Assembly (NCBI RefSeq): GCF_001484605.1
Contig: NZ_CP013747.1
Location: 3,472,001-3,536,000, forward strand
DNA: 64,000 bases
Origin: Pseudarthrobacter sulfonivorans
GTDB taxonomy: Bacteria > Actinomycetota > Actinomycetes > Actinomycetales > Micrococcaceae
Direction of reading: 5' to 3'
The translations under genes were made by a program, and so were the position numbers. Position 1 is the first letter of the stretch; each line of letters opens with the position of its first letter. Positions 26,489-34,150 of the stretch are shown here, piece by piece. The notes below the pieces were generated by a model, which was not told where the DNA came from, made no database searches, and saw only the letters and a list, made by a program, of their open reading frames with translations.

Positions 26489-26550
26489 AACAGTGTTTCC
26501 CAAGGATTGCGCGGGTTTTTCGGGCCGTTCCACAGGCTTGGCCAAGGATT
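26489..26550 (+). promoter_or_regulatory. Pair of 42-bp-spaced motifs upstream of the STAS gene
   Basis: AACAGTGTTTCCCAAGGATT (26489-26508) and CACAGGCTTGGCCAAGGATT (26531-26550) start exactly 42 bp apart, about four helical turns. Both resemble the pair at 27218-27282 before the GH26 gene. The rest of 26327-26659 shows no gene. Confidence 0.6.
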
Positions 26551-26659
26551 TTCTCGGGAATCTCAGATCGAGCCATTCCCTCTGTGAACATTGAATGAAC
26601 ACGCCGCTCCGGCTGCCCTGCAGGGCCTAGGTCCACCAAGATTGGAGAAGCTGAGGAAA

Positions 26660-26941
26660 ATGCAGTTTGAGGTTGAACCAACGGGCGGCGACGGAGCCGT
26701 CATCCGCCTCTCCGGGCGGCTGAACATGATCGCGGCACCTCTCTTTCGGGAACTTGTGACACGCATCGTCGACCAGGAGGGCCGAACCCGCATCGTGGTG
26801 GACCTGGCCGGCACGGACTTCATGGACTCCACCGGCCTCGGCGCGCTGATCTCCGGGTTGAAGACCACCAGGCTGGCCGGGGGCGACTTGCGCATCGCCC
26901 AGGCCTGCGCCGGGGGTACCTGCGGGGGACACGACCGCTAA
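26660..26941 (+). CDS. STAS-domain anti-sigma factor antagonist, C-terminally truncated
   Basis: 93 residues from ATG 26660, set by GAGGAAA just upstream. STAS fold: VIRLSGRLNMIAAPLF, IVVDLAGTDFMDSTGLGALI with the DSTGLG loop whose Ser/Thr is phosphorylated by RsbW-type kinases, and AGGDLRIAQ. It should end with a further helix (VLELTNLDRVL type), but the frame turns into Cys/Gly-rich sequence and stops after 12 residues, so about 15-20 residues are lost at the junction with foreign debris. Partner: the RsbW-like kinase at 30858-31280. Confidence 0.8.
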   Translation: MQFEVEPTGGDGAVIRLSGRLNMIAAPLFRELVTRIVDQEGRTRIVVDLAGTDFMDSTGLGALISGLKTTRLAGGDLRIAQACAGGTCGGHDR

Positions 26942-27117
26942 AGCGAACACCCTGGCCGCGTCCAACGCCCGCGATGGATATGCCACGGCGACGGCAACTG
27001 TGGCCGGAAGCGACCGTTAGCGTGACGACGGGGACCCTGAACGCGGATGGCACGGGCGGGGTGTCCATCACGGTTCCGGGCATGGCCGAGTACATTGCCA
27101 GGCTGAACGAAGAATGA
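26904..27117 (+). pseudogene. C-terminal debris of an unrecognised protein
   Basis: A frame overlapping the end of the STAS gene reads AGDTTAKANTLAASNARDGY and ATATATVAGSDR, stops, and continues one base shifted as VTTGTLNADGTGGVSITVPG and MAEYIARLNEE with a stop at 27115-27117. The composition looks like the end of a secreted Thr/Ala-rich protein. The family is not recognised. It has no start and at least one frameshift. Confidence 0.45.
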
Positions 27118-27217
27118 GTTTCCTACCGCTCCACATGGCAGCAGGCGGCGGCGCTTCCTGAATCGTGCTGACCCGTCCGTTCTGCCCGGGGAGACACTTC
27201 CCTGCGACTCGGGCCGG

Positions 27218-27282
27218 CGGCACAGGGTTTGCTTAGGATTGTCCAAGCTTCGCTACCTCCGGCACAGGGTTTACTAAGGATT
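27218..27282 (+). promoter_or_regulatory. Pair of 42-bp-spaced motifs upstream of the GH26-GT2 operon
   Basis: CGGCACAGGGTTTGCTTAGG (from 27218) and CGGCACAGGGTTTACTAAGG (from 27260), each continuing ATT, match at 21 of 23 bases and start exactly 42 bp apart. The pair at 26489-26550 has the same spacing. The remaining 27118-27482 has no recognised gene and should hold the promoter. Confidence 0.7.
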
Positions 27283-27488
27283 CCTTCCGGATCCCGGTGC
27301 GGCCACTGATGTTTGCGAACATTGTCTCGGGATCCCTTTCAAGCAGTTGATAAGGCTTTGGAAGGGAAGTGTCTGGGTTCGGCTTTAGTTAACGCGTGTC
27401 ACCGCGCGTCCCCGATTAGGGTCACCGAGGCCGAGTTTCTTCGCCCCGCCACCGGGGCTTCATAGTTCACTGATGCTGGGGAGTGTAC

Positions 27489-28805
27489 GTGCGTAAAAAT
27501 CGATTGGTTCGGTTTCTGGTGGCCGGCTTGGTGCTGCCACTGGCTGTCGTCTTAGGAATCGCAGTGCCATCGGAGGCTGCAGGGCGGGCAGGGGTTGCCC
27601 TGAGCACCTCCGCAGGGCCGGCCGGAGCGTCCGTCACGGTGACCGGCACCGGCTTTGCGCGTCAGTCTTCCGGAACGCTGACAGCCGGTTCATCCACCAT
27701 CCCGTTCACCACCGGGGCCAACGGTTCCTTCGCAGCGGACGTGACCATACCGGCTTCAACCGCAGCGACTGTTGTGGTGACGGCCAAGTCGGGAAAGACC
27801 TCGGCGTCCGCGCCCTACTCCGTCACGTATAGCCCGGCCTCCACATCGGCCGGCCGTGACAGCGCGGCCATGGCCAGTTCTGCCCCAATCACGATGGCGG
27901 CCCCGGCGCAGATGTCCACAACAACCGTCAACCTTCCGATCAGCTCTGACCCGCTGAGGTTCGGAGTCTCGACGCCCGGCGGTCCGCTGGCCACCAGCGA
28001 GCTCGACGCCGTCGCAACCTTGGTCAACGAAAACCCGTCCATCGTCATGTCCTACAAGGACTTCAGCCAGGCTGCGCCGATCGCGGACCTGAACGCCGTC
28101 GACGCCCGGGGCGCCACCAGCCTCATCACCTGGGAGCCCTGGCTCTGGAGCGGAAACGGCGCCAACCAGCCCGCCTACGCCCTGGACCGCATCACTGCCG
28201 GAGACTTCGACACCTACATCACCCAGTGGGGTACCGCCCTGGCAGCATGGGACAAGCCCGTCATGCTGCGGTTCGCCCACGAAATGAACGGCAACTGGTA
28301 CCCCTGGGCTGAATCCGCCAACGGCAACCAGGCCGGGGACTACGTCGCGGCATGGCGCCACGTCCACGACGTCGTGGCGGCGACCGGAGCCACCAACGTG
28401 CAGTGGCTCTGGAGCCCGAACGTCCCGTACTGGGGCTCCACCCCGCTCTCCGGACTCTACCCCGGCGCCGGCTACGTCGACGTTGTTGGCCTGGACGGCT
28501 ACAACTGGGGAACCGCCGCATCGTGGAGTTCCTGGACATCGCCGTCGGCCCTCTTCGGCGACGGCCTGACAGCGCTCCGCAGCCTCGCGCCCGGCAAGCC
28601 GATCATTATCTCCGAGACAGGCTCCGCCGAGGCTGGAGGGTCCAAGGCGGACTGGAACACGGCCCTCGTCTCCTACCTCGCAGCCCAGTCCGACGTCACC
28701 GCCTTCGTCTGGTTCCACCACAACAAGGAAGTCGACTGGCGGATCAACAGCTCCACCTCCTCGGCGAACGCCCTCGCCACGGCTCTGGCCGCCCGGAATT
28801 CCTGA
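27489..28805 (+). CDS. Secreted GH26 beta-mannanase-like glycanase with IPT/TIG-like N-terminal domain
   Basis: 438 residues from GTG 27489, 5 bp after GGGGAG. Signal peptide (VRKNRLVRFLVAGLVLPLAV...SEA), an Ig-like TIG domain (about 35-120), a Ser/Thr/Ala linker, then a catalytic barrel. MLRFAHEMNGNWYPW carries the GH26 acid/base Glu in the WxxHE-like region, and KPIIISETGSAE the nucleophile Glu. GH26 enzymes cleave beta-mannans or related beta-glycans. It is encoded directly before a beta-glycan synthase (GT2), so it probably trims or releases the polymer made by that enzyme, as endoglucanases do in cellulose operons. Confidence 0.88.
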   Translation: MRKNRLVRFLVAGLVLPLAVVLGIAVPSEAAGRAGVALSTSAGPAGASVTVTGTGFARQSSGTLTAGSSTIPFTTGANGSFAADVTIPASTAATVVVTAKSGKTSASAPYSVTYSPASTSAGRDSAAMASSAPITMAAPAQMSTTTVNLPISSDPLRFGVSTPGGPLATSELDAVATLVNENPSIVMSYKDFSQAAPIADLNAVDARGATSLITWEPWLWSGNGANQPAYALDRITAGDFDTYITQWGTALAAWDKPVMLRFAHEMNGNWYPWAESANGNQAGDYVAAWRHVHDVVAATGATNVQWLWSPNVPYWGSTPLSGLYPGAGYVDVVGLDGYNWGTAASWSSWTSPSALFGDGLTALRSLAPGKPIIISETGSAEAGGSKADWNTALVSYLAAQSDVTAFVWFHHNKEVDWRINSSTSSANALATALAARNS

Positions 28806-28832
28806 CCCCAGCGATCGAGACATAACCGACGT

Positions 28833-28875
28833 CACCTCGCACCCGCTGCTGTAACGCCGCAGCGGGTGCGAGGTG
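28833..28875. terminator. Strong hairpin between the GH26 and GT2 genes
   Basis: CACCTCGCACCCGCTGC (28833-28849) and GCAGCGGGTGCGAGGTG (28859-28875) form a perfect 17-bp stem with a 9-nt loop. There is no U-run, so it may act as an attenuator or RNA-stability element rather than a standard terminator. Confidence 0.6.
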
Positions 28876-28908
28876 GCGAACCGGAACTGAGGCTGGAAAG
28901 GCCGCTCC

Positions 28909-30861
28909 TTGAACCATCAATTCGTTGTCCGGGTCCTTACGTCGCTGACCCTGATCCTGGGCGTGAATTACATAGTGTGGCGGTGGCTGTTTTCGGTGAA
29001 CTGGTCCGCGGCCTGGATCAGCGTGCCGCTGGTCATGGTCGAAACCTACAGCCTGATCGATGCCTTTCTCTTCGGACTGACCATGTGGAAGCTGCGTGTC
29101 CGCGAGGTCCCGCCGTCCCCGCCGGAGGGCCTGACGGTGGACGTCTTCATCACCACCTACAACGAGCCCATCGATCTGGTCATGACCACCGCCGTCGCGG
29201 CCAGCCGCATCAGCTATTCGCACAAGACCTGGATCCTCGACGACGGCGCGCGGCCCGCCATGAAACGGGCGGCCCAGGAGGCCGGCATCGGCTACATCAC
29301 ACGCTCACCCGACTGGGAAAACCACCGCCGGCACGCGAAGGCCGGAAACCTCAACAACGCCCTGGCCGCTACGCAGGGCGAATTCCTCCTCATCCTGGAT
29401 GCTGACCAGATTCCGGAACCTGGAATCGTGGACAGTATGCTGGGCCACTTCACCAATGAAAAAGTCGCACTGGTGCAGACCCCGCAGTGGTTCCACAATG
29501 TCACCGACGACGACATCCTGGGAAGCCAGGCACCCTTGTTCTATGGCCCCATCCAGCAAGGCAAGGACGGCTGGAACGCCGCGTTCTTCTGCGGCTCCAA
29601 CGCCATGATCCGGCGCGAGGCACTCATGCAGATCGGGATCACCGGCTACGTCGAAGGCGTGCGGAACAGCGTCCAGCAGACGCTGAAGGCCGCCGACAAG
29701 GTCATCACCAGGGCACGCACCGACCACGGCAGCGCCGGCCGGCAGGTGGACCGGGCATTGAGGAACATCAGCTCGGCGGTCCGCACCGCACGCCAAGAAC
29801 TCGAGCACAACAGGCCCGTCGCGGCCGTCACCTATAACTTCCAGCGAACCGTTGACGTGGCCGCACGCAGCATCGTTAGTGCGGATATCGCCGCCATCCA
29901 GGCGGACCTGGACGAAATCGCCCGCCTCTCCGGAGATGGCAGGACCGTCGGCTTCATCGACGACGCCGCCATCGACCGCCTGGCCCGCCGCGACTGGTCA
30001 CCCATCGGCGCCATCAGATCAGTACGCAAAATGGTCCAGGCCCTGGACGTGGACCGCTCCGACGAGGCCCTCCCTGTCATGCCCATGGCCACGAACTCAG
30101 TCACCGAGGACATGGCCACCTGCATGCGGCTCCACGCCCAGGGCTGGGAGAGCGTCTACCACCACGAGATCCTGGCCAAAGGACTGGCCCCCGAGGACCT
30201 CCGGACCATGCTGACCCAGCGGCTGCGCTGGGCGCAGGGAACCATGCAGGTGTTCCTCCGCGAAAATCCCCTCCTCCAGAGCGGACTCGCCTGGGGCCAG
30301 CGCCTGATGTACTTCTCCACGATGTGGAGCTACCTCTCAGGTTTCGCCGCGGTGGTCTACATCGCCGCGCCCATCATCTTCCTCTGCTTTGGAACCATGC
30401 CGGTGGATGCATTCAGCATCGACTTCTTCGCCAGGCTCATCCCGTTCCTGGTGGTGAACCAGTTGCTGTTCTTCGTCGCCGCCCGCGGCAGGAAAACCTG
30501 GCGCGGGCAGCAATACAGCGTGGCGCTCTTCCCCATCTGGATCAAAGCCTGCACGACCGCGGCAGGGAACGTCCTGTTCGGCCGTGACCTCGGATTCGCG
30601 GTAACCCCCAAAACCCGCCAGGGCGACGGCCCGCCCTGGTCCCTGATCCGCCCGCAGCTCGTGGCCATAACAGCCCTGGTCGTCGCAGCCATCACCGGAC
30701 TCATCCGGATGTTCACGGGCGTGGGCGCACCCGCGGGAACGCTGGTCAACGTCGCCTGGGTCGTCTTCGATCTGCTGATCCTCAGCGTGATCATCCGAGC
30801 CTCCCTCTACAAGGGATACACCCCCACGGAAGAAGTTGAGAAAGATGGAACCACACGATGA
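28909..30861 (+). CDS. Cellulose-synthase-like GT2 with a roughly 150-residue helical insertion
   Basis: 650 residues from TTG 28909, with GGAAAGG 8 bp upstream. Two N-terminal membrane helices, then the GT-A core: D78 in VDVF, D164-A-D166 in LILDADQ, FFCGSNAMIRR, T399-E-D401, and QRLRW at 437-441, followed by at least four helices. All catalytic motifs for processive beta-glycan synthesis are present; no PilZ domain is seen. Between residues about 244 and 393, where BcsA passes almost directly from GSxAxIRR to TED, lies a charged helical insertion (NSVQQTLKAADK, RQVDRALRNISSAVRTARQE, AAIQADLDEIARL). The gene overlaps the kinase gene by 4 bp. Confidence 0.9.
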   Translation: MNHQFVVRVLTSLTLILGVNYIVWRWLFSVNWSAAWISVPLVMVETYSLIDAFLFGLTMWKLRVREVPPSPPEGLTVDVFITTYNEPIDLVMTTAVAASRISYSHKTWILDDGARPAMKRAAQEAGIGYITRSPDWENHRRHAKAGNLNNALAATQGEFLLILDADQIPEPGIVDSMLGHFTNEKVALVQTPQWFHNVTDDDILGSQAPLFYGPIQQGKDGWNAAFFCGSNAMIRREALMQIGITGYVEGVRNSVQQTLKAADKVITRARTDHGSAGRQVDRALRNISSAVRTARQELEHNRPVAAVTYNFQRTVDVAARSIVSADIAAIQADLDEIARLSGDGRTVGFIDDAAIDRLARRDWSPIGAIRSVRKMVQALDVDRSDEALPVMPMATNSVTEDMATCMRLHAQGWESVYHHEILAKGLAPEDLRTMLTQRLRWAQGTMQVFLRENPLLQSGLAWGQRLMYFSTMWSYLSGFAAVVYIAAPIIFLCFGTMPVDAFSIDFFARLIPFLVVNQLLFFVAARGRKTWRGQQYSVALFPIWIKACTTAAGNVLFGRDLGFAVTPKTRQGDGPPWSLIRPQLVAITALVVAAITGLIRMFTGVGAPAGTLVNVAWVVFDLLILSVIIRASLYKGYTPTEEVEKDGTTR

Positions 30862-31280
30862 GAGATGAACGCCTCCAAGTCCATGAACTCCACGCCTGCG
30901 CGGACCCCGAATGCCTGGGCAAGGTCCACGACCTGCTGGCCGAAATGTGGGGCGAATCGCCGGAAGTTTCCGAGCTGGACCGGGCCATGTTCGAAACCGC
31001 CGTCATCGAAATCGCAGCCAACATCGTCCGGCACGGCTCCGACGAAGGCCGCACCCTCTGCAACCTCGTCCTCGAGGTCTATCCAAACCGCCTCGACGCC
31101 CACTTCAGGGACGACGGCCGCATCGCCCACGTGAACATCGACGCAGCCGCGATGCCGGACTCTTTTGCAGAAAGCGGCCGCGGCCTCGCCATGGCAAAGG
31201 CCGCCGTCGACGTCCTCACCTACGAAAGGCACAACGAAGCCAACTATTGGACACTCAGCCGGACGCGAACTGTCTGCTAA
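30858..31280 (+). CDS. RsbW-like anti-sigma/serine kinase (HATPase_c)
   Basis: 140 residues, ATGA overlap with the GT2 gene, hence co-translated. GHKL ATPase features: N-box FETAVIEIAANIVRHG, a G1-like DDGRIAHVN and G2-like ESGRGLAMAKAAVD. RsbW/SpoIIAB proteins phosphorylate STAS antagonists and otherwise hold a sigma factor or another target. The operon position suggests the target is the polysaccharide machinery, perhaps the GT2 insertion, but this is inference. The opposing phosphatase gene downstream is broken. Confidence 0.85.
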   Translation: MRDERLQVHELHACADPECLGKVHDLLAEMWGESPEVSELDRAMFETAVIEIAANIVRHGSDEGRTLCNLVLEVYPNRLDAHFRDDGRIAHVNIDAAAMPDSFAESGRGLAMAKAAVDVLTYERHNEANYWTLSRTRTVC

Positions 31281-31775
31281 CGAAACGGGCCCGGTCCACC
31301 GGAAATTGATGCCTTCTCGTGCCGTCCGGGCCGTGCATGCAGACCTTGTCACGCTGGACTTGAATCTGCCGGATATCGACGGTGTGGAAGCCTGCGGGAA
31401 CTCCGGGAATTCTCCGACGCCTTCATCATCATGGTGACGGTCAGAACCGACGAACCCGATCGGCTCACCGGACTGGACATCGGCGCAGACGACTACATCA
31501 GCAAGCCGTTCAGTCCACGGGAACTCCAGTCCCGGATCAACGCCCTGTTCCGCCGGGCCGGGACCGCCACAACGGACTACGGCGCCCGCGATGAACTGGC
31601 TCGCGCCAGCGAAGTCCAGAGAAGCCTCCTGCCCCGCGCCCCTGTTCTGCGGGCCGACTTCGAGGCAGCGGGACGGTTCCAGCCCTCCGGAAGCGTCGGC
31701 GGAGATTTCTACGACTGGTACTCCACGCCCGAAGGACTGCACGTGTACACCGAACCTATTGAACGCCATACATAA
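31281..31775 (+). pseudogene. Receiver-PP2C (RsbU-like) phosphatase, truncated at both ends and frameshifted
   Basis: Directly after the kinase gene. A receiver piece, ADLVTLDLNLPDIDGVEAC, has the phospho-Asp but lacks about the first 45 residues including the acidic pocket. After EAC (about 31396) one base is missing; the other frame resumes with FIIMVTVRTDEPDRLTGL and ADDYISKPFSPREL. A PP2C start follows (ASEVQRSLLPRAP, GSVGGDFYDWYSTPEGLHVY), then the gene ends abruptly with TEPIERHT, so the metal-binding phosphatase core is missing. It should have dephosphorylated the STAS protein. Confidence 0.75.
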
Positions 31776-31788
31776 GGGGCTTGCGCTT

Positions 31789-31838
31789 CCACTACTTAGC
31801 GCTACTATGTACTAGTAGCTAGTAACACTGAGTAGTGG
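31789..31838. promoter_or_regulatory. Nested palindromic operator upstream of padR
   Basis: Inner repeat GCTACTA-TGTAC-TAGTAGC (31801-31819) lies within outer arms CCACTACT (31789-31796) and AGTAGTGG (31831-31838). It ends 12 bp before the PadR start and overlaps the GGAGGAGG ribosome site, so PadR probably represses its own operon here. Confidence 0.65.
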
Positions 31839-31850
31839 AGGAGGTGTCCG

Positions 31851-32180
31851 ATGGGCAAACAGATGACGGAGATGCTCAAAGGAACACTGGAGGGCATCGT
31901 TCTTGCCCTCCTGACCGGGAACCCGGCGTACGGGTACGAAATCACCACGCTGCTCCGGGCGCAGGGGTTCCCCGACATCGCTGAGGGCACCGTGTACGCG
32001 CTGCTCGTCAGGATCGAGCAGAAGGGCCTGGTGGACGTCGAGAAGCGGCCGTCCGAGAAGGGCCCGCCCCGCAAGGTGTACACGCTCAACGCTCAGGGCA
32101 CGAAGGAACTGGACGAATTCTGGAACACATGGAGCTTCCTGTCCGAACGGCTTGAAGAGCTCCGCAAGGGAGGAAAGTGA
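31851..32180 (+). CDS. PadR-family transcriptional regulator
   Basis: 109 residues with a strong GGAGGAGG ribosome site. A winged helix opens with LKGTLEGIVLALLTGNPAYG and YEITTLLRAQG, followed by EGTVYALLVRIEQKGLV and the wing KGPPRKVYTLNAQGTKEL; a short C-terminal dimerisation helix ends it. PadR repressors bind palindromes such as the one directly upstream and release DNA on binding aromatic or drug ligands. First gene of an exporter operon (DUF1048 protein, ABC ATPase, ABC permease). Confidence 0.92.
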   Translation: MGKQMTEMLKGTLEGIVLALLTGNPAYGYEITTLLRAQGFPDIAEGTVYALLVRIEQKGLVDVEKRPSEKGPPRKVYTLNAQGTKELDEFWNTWSFLSERLEELRKGGK

Positions 32181-32181
32181 T

Positions 32182-32547
32182 ATGGCAGCGAAATGGATCG
32201 AGCTGGTGACCGGCTCGCTCGAGCAGAAGAAGCAGTACAAGCAGGCCAAGGCGCGGCTGGATGACCTGCCTGAGCCCTACCTCACCGTGGCGAAGGCCTT
32301 CAACCGGTACTTCATGTACTACGGCGGGGTCACCGAGGGGGACACGATGGTGCAGATGTTCTCGGACCTCGCGGACCTGTGGGAACGCGCCGCCATCGAC
32401 GGCACGCCTGTGGGCGAGATCGTGGGCGAAGATCCCATCGAATTCGCCGAGAGCTTCGCTCAGGCATACGGCGGAAAGCGGTGGATCGACAAGGAACGGG
32501 CCCGTCTCAACGAGGCGGTCGACAAGGCGAAGGGGATGGAGTCATGA
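32182..32547 (+). CDS. DUF1048 family protein
   Basis: 121 residues; ATG 32182 follows GGAGG and starts 1 bp after the padR stop. All-helical soluble protein (KWIELVTGSLEQKKQYKQAK, LTVAKAFNRYFMYYGG, DLADLWERAAIDG, ...AFAQAYGGKRWIDKERARL). DUF1048 proteins are repeatedly encoded between PadR regulators and ABC exporters; their biochemical role is unknown. The stop overlaps the ATPase start (ATGA). Confidence 0.88.
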   Translation: MAAKWIELVTGSLEQKKQYKQAKARLDDLPEPYLTVAKAFNRYFMYYGGVTEGDTMVQMFSDLADLWERAAIDGTPVGEIVGEDPIEFAESFAQAYGGKRWIDKERARLNEAVDKAKGMES

Positions 32548-33338
32548 CCAGGACCGGCGAACCCGCAATCCGTGTGCAGAACATGGAGAAGTCCTACAAG
32601 GATCTGCACGTCCTGCGCGGTGTGGACTTCGAGGTGGCGGCTGGCAGCATCTTCGCGCTCCTCGGCTCGAACGGGGCGGGGAAGACCACTCTCGTGCGCA
32701 TCCTCTCGACACTGCTGAAGGCCGACGCGGGAACAGCGACGGTGCACGGCTTCGACGTCGCCGCTAACCCCGGCGATGTGCGCGAGTCGATCAGCCTGAC
32801 CGGGCAGTTCGCCGCCGTTGACGAAGTGCTCACGGGCCGGGAGAACCTCGTGCTGGTCGCGAAGCTCCGGCACCTGAAGAACCCGGGGGCGATCGCGGAC
32901 GAGTTGCTCGGGCGCTTCTCGCTCACCGAGGCCAGCGGCCGCAAGGCAGCCGAATACTCGGGCGGCATGCGCCGCCGGCTCGACATCGCGATGAGCCTGA
33001 TCGGCGAGCCGAAGGTGATCTTCCTCGACGAGCCGACCACCGGGCTCGACCCGCAGGCGCGCATCGACGTGTGGCAGACCGTCAAGGATCTCGCCCAGAA
33101 CGGCACGACAGTGCTGCTCACCACCCAATACCTCGACGAGGCCGAGCATCTCGCCGACCGCATCGCGATCCTGCACAAGGGCACGATCATCCAGAACGGC
33201 ACGCTCGACGAGCTCAAGCGGCTGTTGCCGCCGGCCGAGATCGAGTACGTCGAGAAGCAGCCCTCACTCGAAGACGTCTTCCTGGCGCTCGTCGGTGAGA
33301 CGGCTGAAGAACAAGAAGAGAAGGAGGCATCCCGATGA
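32544..33338 (+). CDS. ABC transporter ATPase, DrrA-like drug exporter type
   Basis: 264 residues from ATG 32544, overlapping the previous stop by 4 bp. Walker A GSNGAGKTT, Q-loop near TGQFAAVDE, signature SGGMRRRLD, Walker B KVIFLDEPTTGLD, H-loop region LLTTQYLDEAEHLADR. The LSGGM-type signature, GQFA motif and C-terminal PSLEDVFLALVG are typical of the DrrA/ABC-2 drug and polysaccharide exporter group. Works with the permease at 33335-34099. Confidence 0.93.
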   Translation: MTRTGEPAIRVQNMEKSYKDLHVLRGVDFEVAAGSIFALLGSNGAGKTTLVRILSTLLKADAGTATVHGFDVAANPGDVRESISLTGQFAAVDEVLTGRENLVLVAKLRHLKNPGAIADELLGRFSLTEASGRKAAEYSGGMRRRLDIAMSLIGEPKVIFLDEPTTGLDPQARIDVWQTVKDLAQNGTTVLLTTQYLDEAEHLADRIAILHKGTIIQNGTLDELKRLLPPAEIEYVEKQPSLEDVFLALVGETAEEQEEKEASR

Positions 33339-34099
33339 GCACCCACGTCCTCAGCGATACCGGCGTCCTCACCGGCCGCTCGCTGCGCCACATCCTGCGC
33401 AGCCCGGACACGATCATCACCACCGCGGTCACGCCGATCGCGCTGATGCTGCTGTTCGTGTATGTGCTTGGCGGCGCGATCAATACCGGATCCGACGAGT
33501 CGTACGTCAACTACATGCTCCCCGGCATCCTGCTGATCACGATTGCCTCCGGCATCGCCTACACCGCCTACCGCCTGTTCCTCGACATGCAGGGCGGCAT
33601 CTTCGAGCGCTTCCAGTCCATGCCGATCGCGCGGTCGAGCGTGCTCTGGGCGCACGTGCTCACCTCACTGGTGGCCAACCTCGTCTCGGTCGCGGTCGTC
33701 GTCGGCGTGGCCCTCCTCATGGGGTTCCGCACCGGAGCATCCGTGGGCGCATGGCTTGCAATCGCCGGCATCCTGGTCCTGTTCACGCTCGCCCTGACCT
33801 GGCTGGCCGTGATCGCGGGGCTCTCCGCGAAGACCGTCGACGGCGCCAGCGCGTTCAGCTACCCGCTGATCTTCCTGCCGTTCATCAGCTCGGCGTTCGT
33901 TCCGACGGCGACAATGCCGGGCCCGGTGGCCTGGTTCGCTGAGAACCAGCCGGTGACCTCGATCGTGAACTCTATCCGCGCGCTGTTCGCGCAGCAGCCG
34001 GTTGGGAGCGATATCTGGATCGCACTGGCCTGGTGCGTCGGCATCCTCGTTATCGCCTACGTGTTCGCCATGGCCGCCTACCGGCGCAAGATCACCTAA
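33335..34099 (+). CDS. ABC-2 type transporter permease, DrrB-like
   Basis: 254 residues, ATGA overlap with the ATPase gene. Six membrane helices with the ABC-2 central motif YVNYMLPGILLITIASG and the ERFQSMPIARSS loop that couples to the ATPase, ending in AMAAYRRKIT. Together with DrrA-like ATPase it forms an exporter for drugs or lipids. The PadR repressor in the same operon suggests induction by the exported compound. Confidence 0.93.
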   Translation: MSTHVLSDTGVLTGRSLRHILRSPDTIITTAVTPIALMLLFVYVLGGAINTGSDESYVNYMLPGILLITIASGIAYTAYRLFLDMQGGIFERFQSMPIARSSVLWAHVLTSLVANLVSVAVVVGVALLMGFRTGASVGAWLAIAGILVLFTLALTWLAVIAGLSAKTVDGASAFSYPLIFLPFISSAFVPTATMPGPVAWFAENQPVTSIVNSIRALFAQQPVGSDIWIALAWCVGILVIAYVFAMAAYRRKIT

Positions 34100-34150
34100 G
34101 GCGCGTCAGGCAAGCTCCCGTCCGGTAGCCGACGACGGCGGCTGGTGCGC

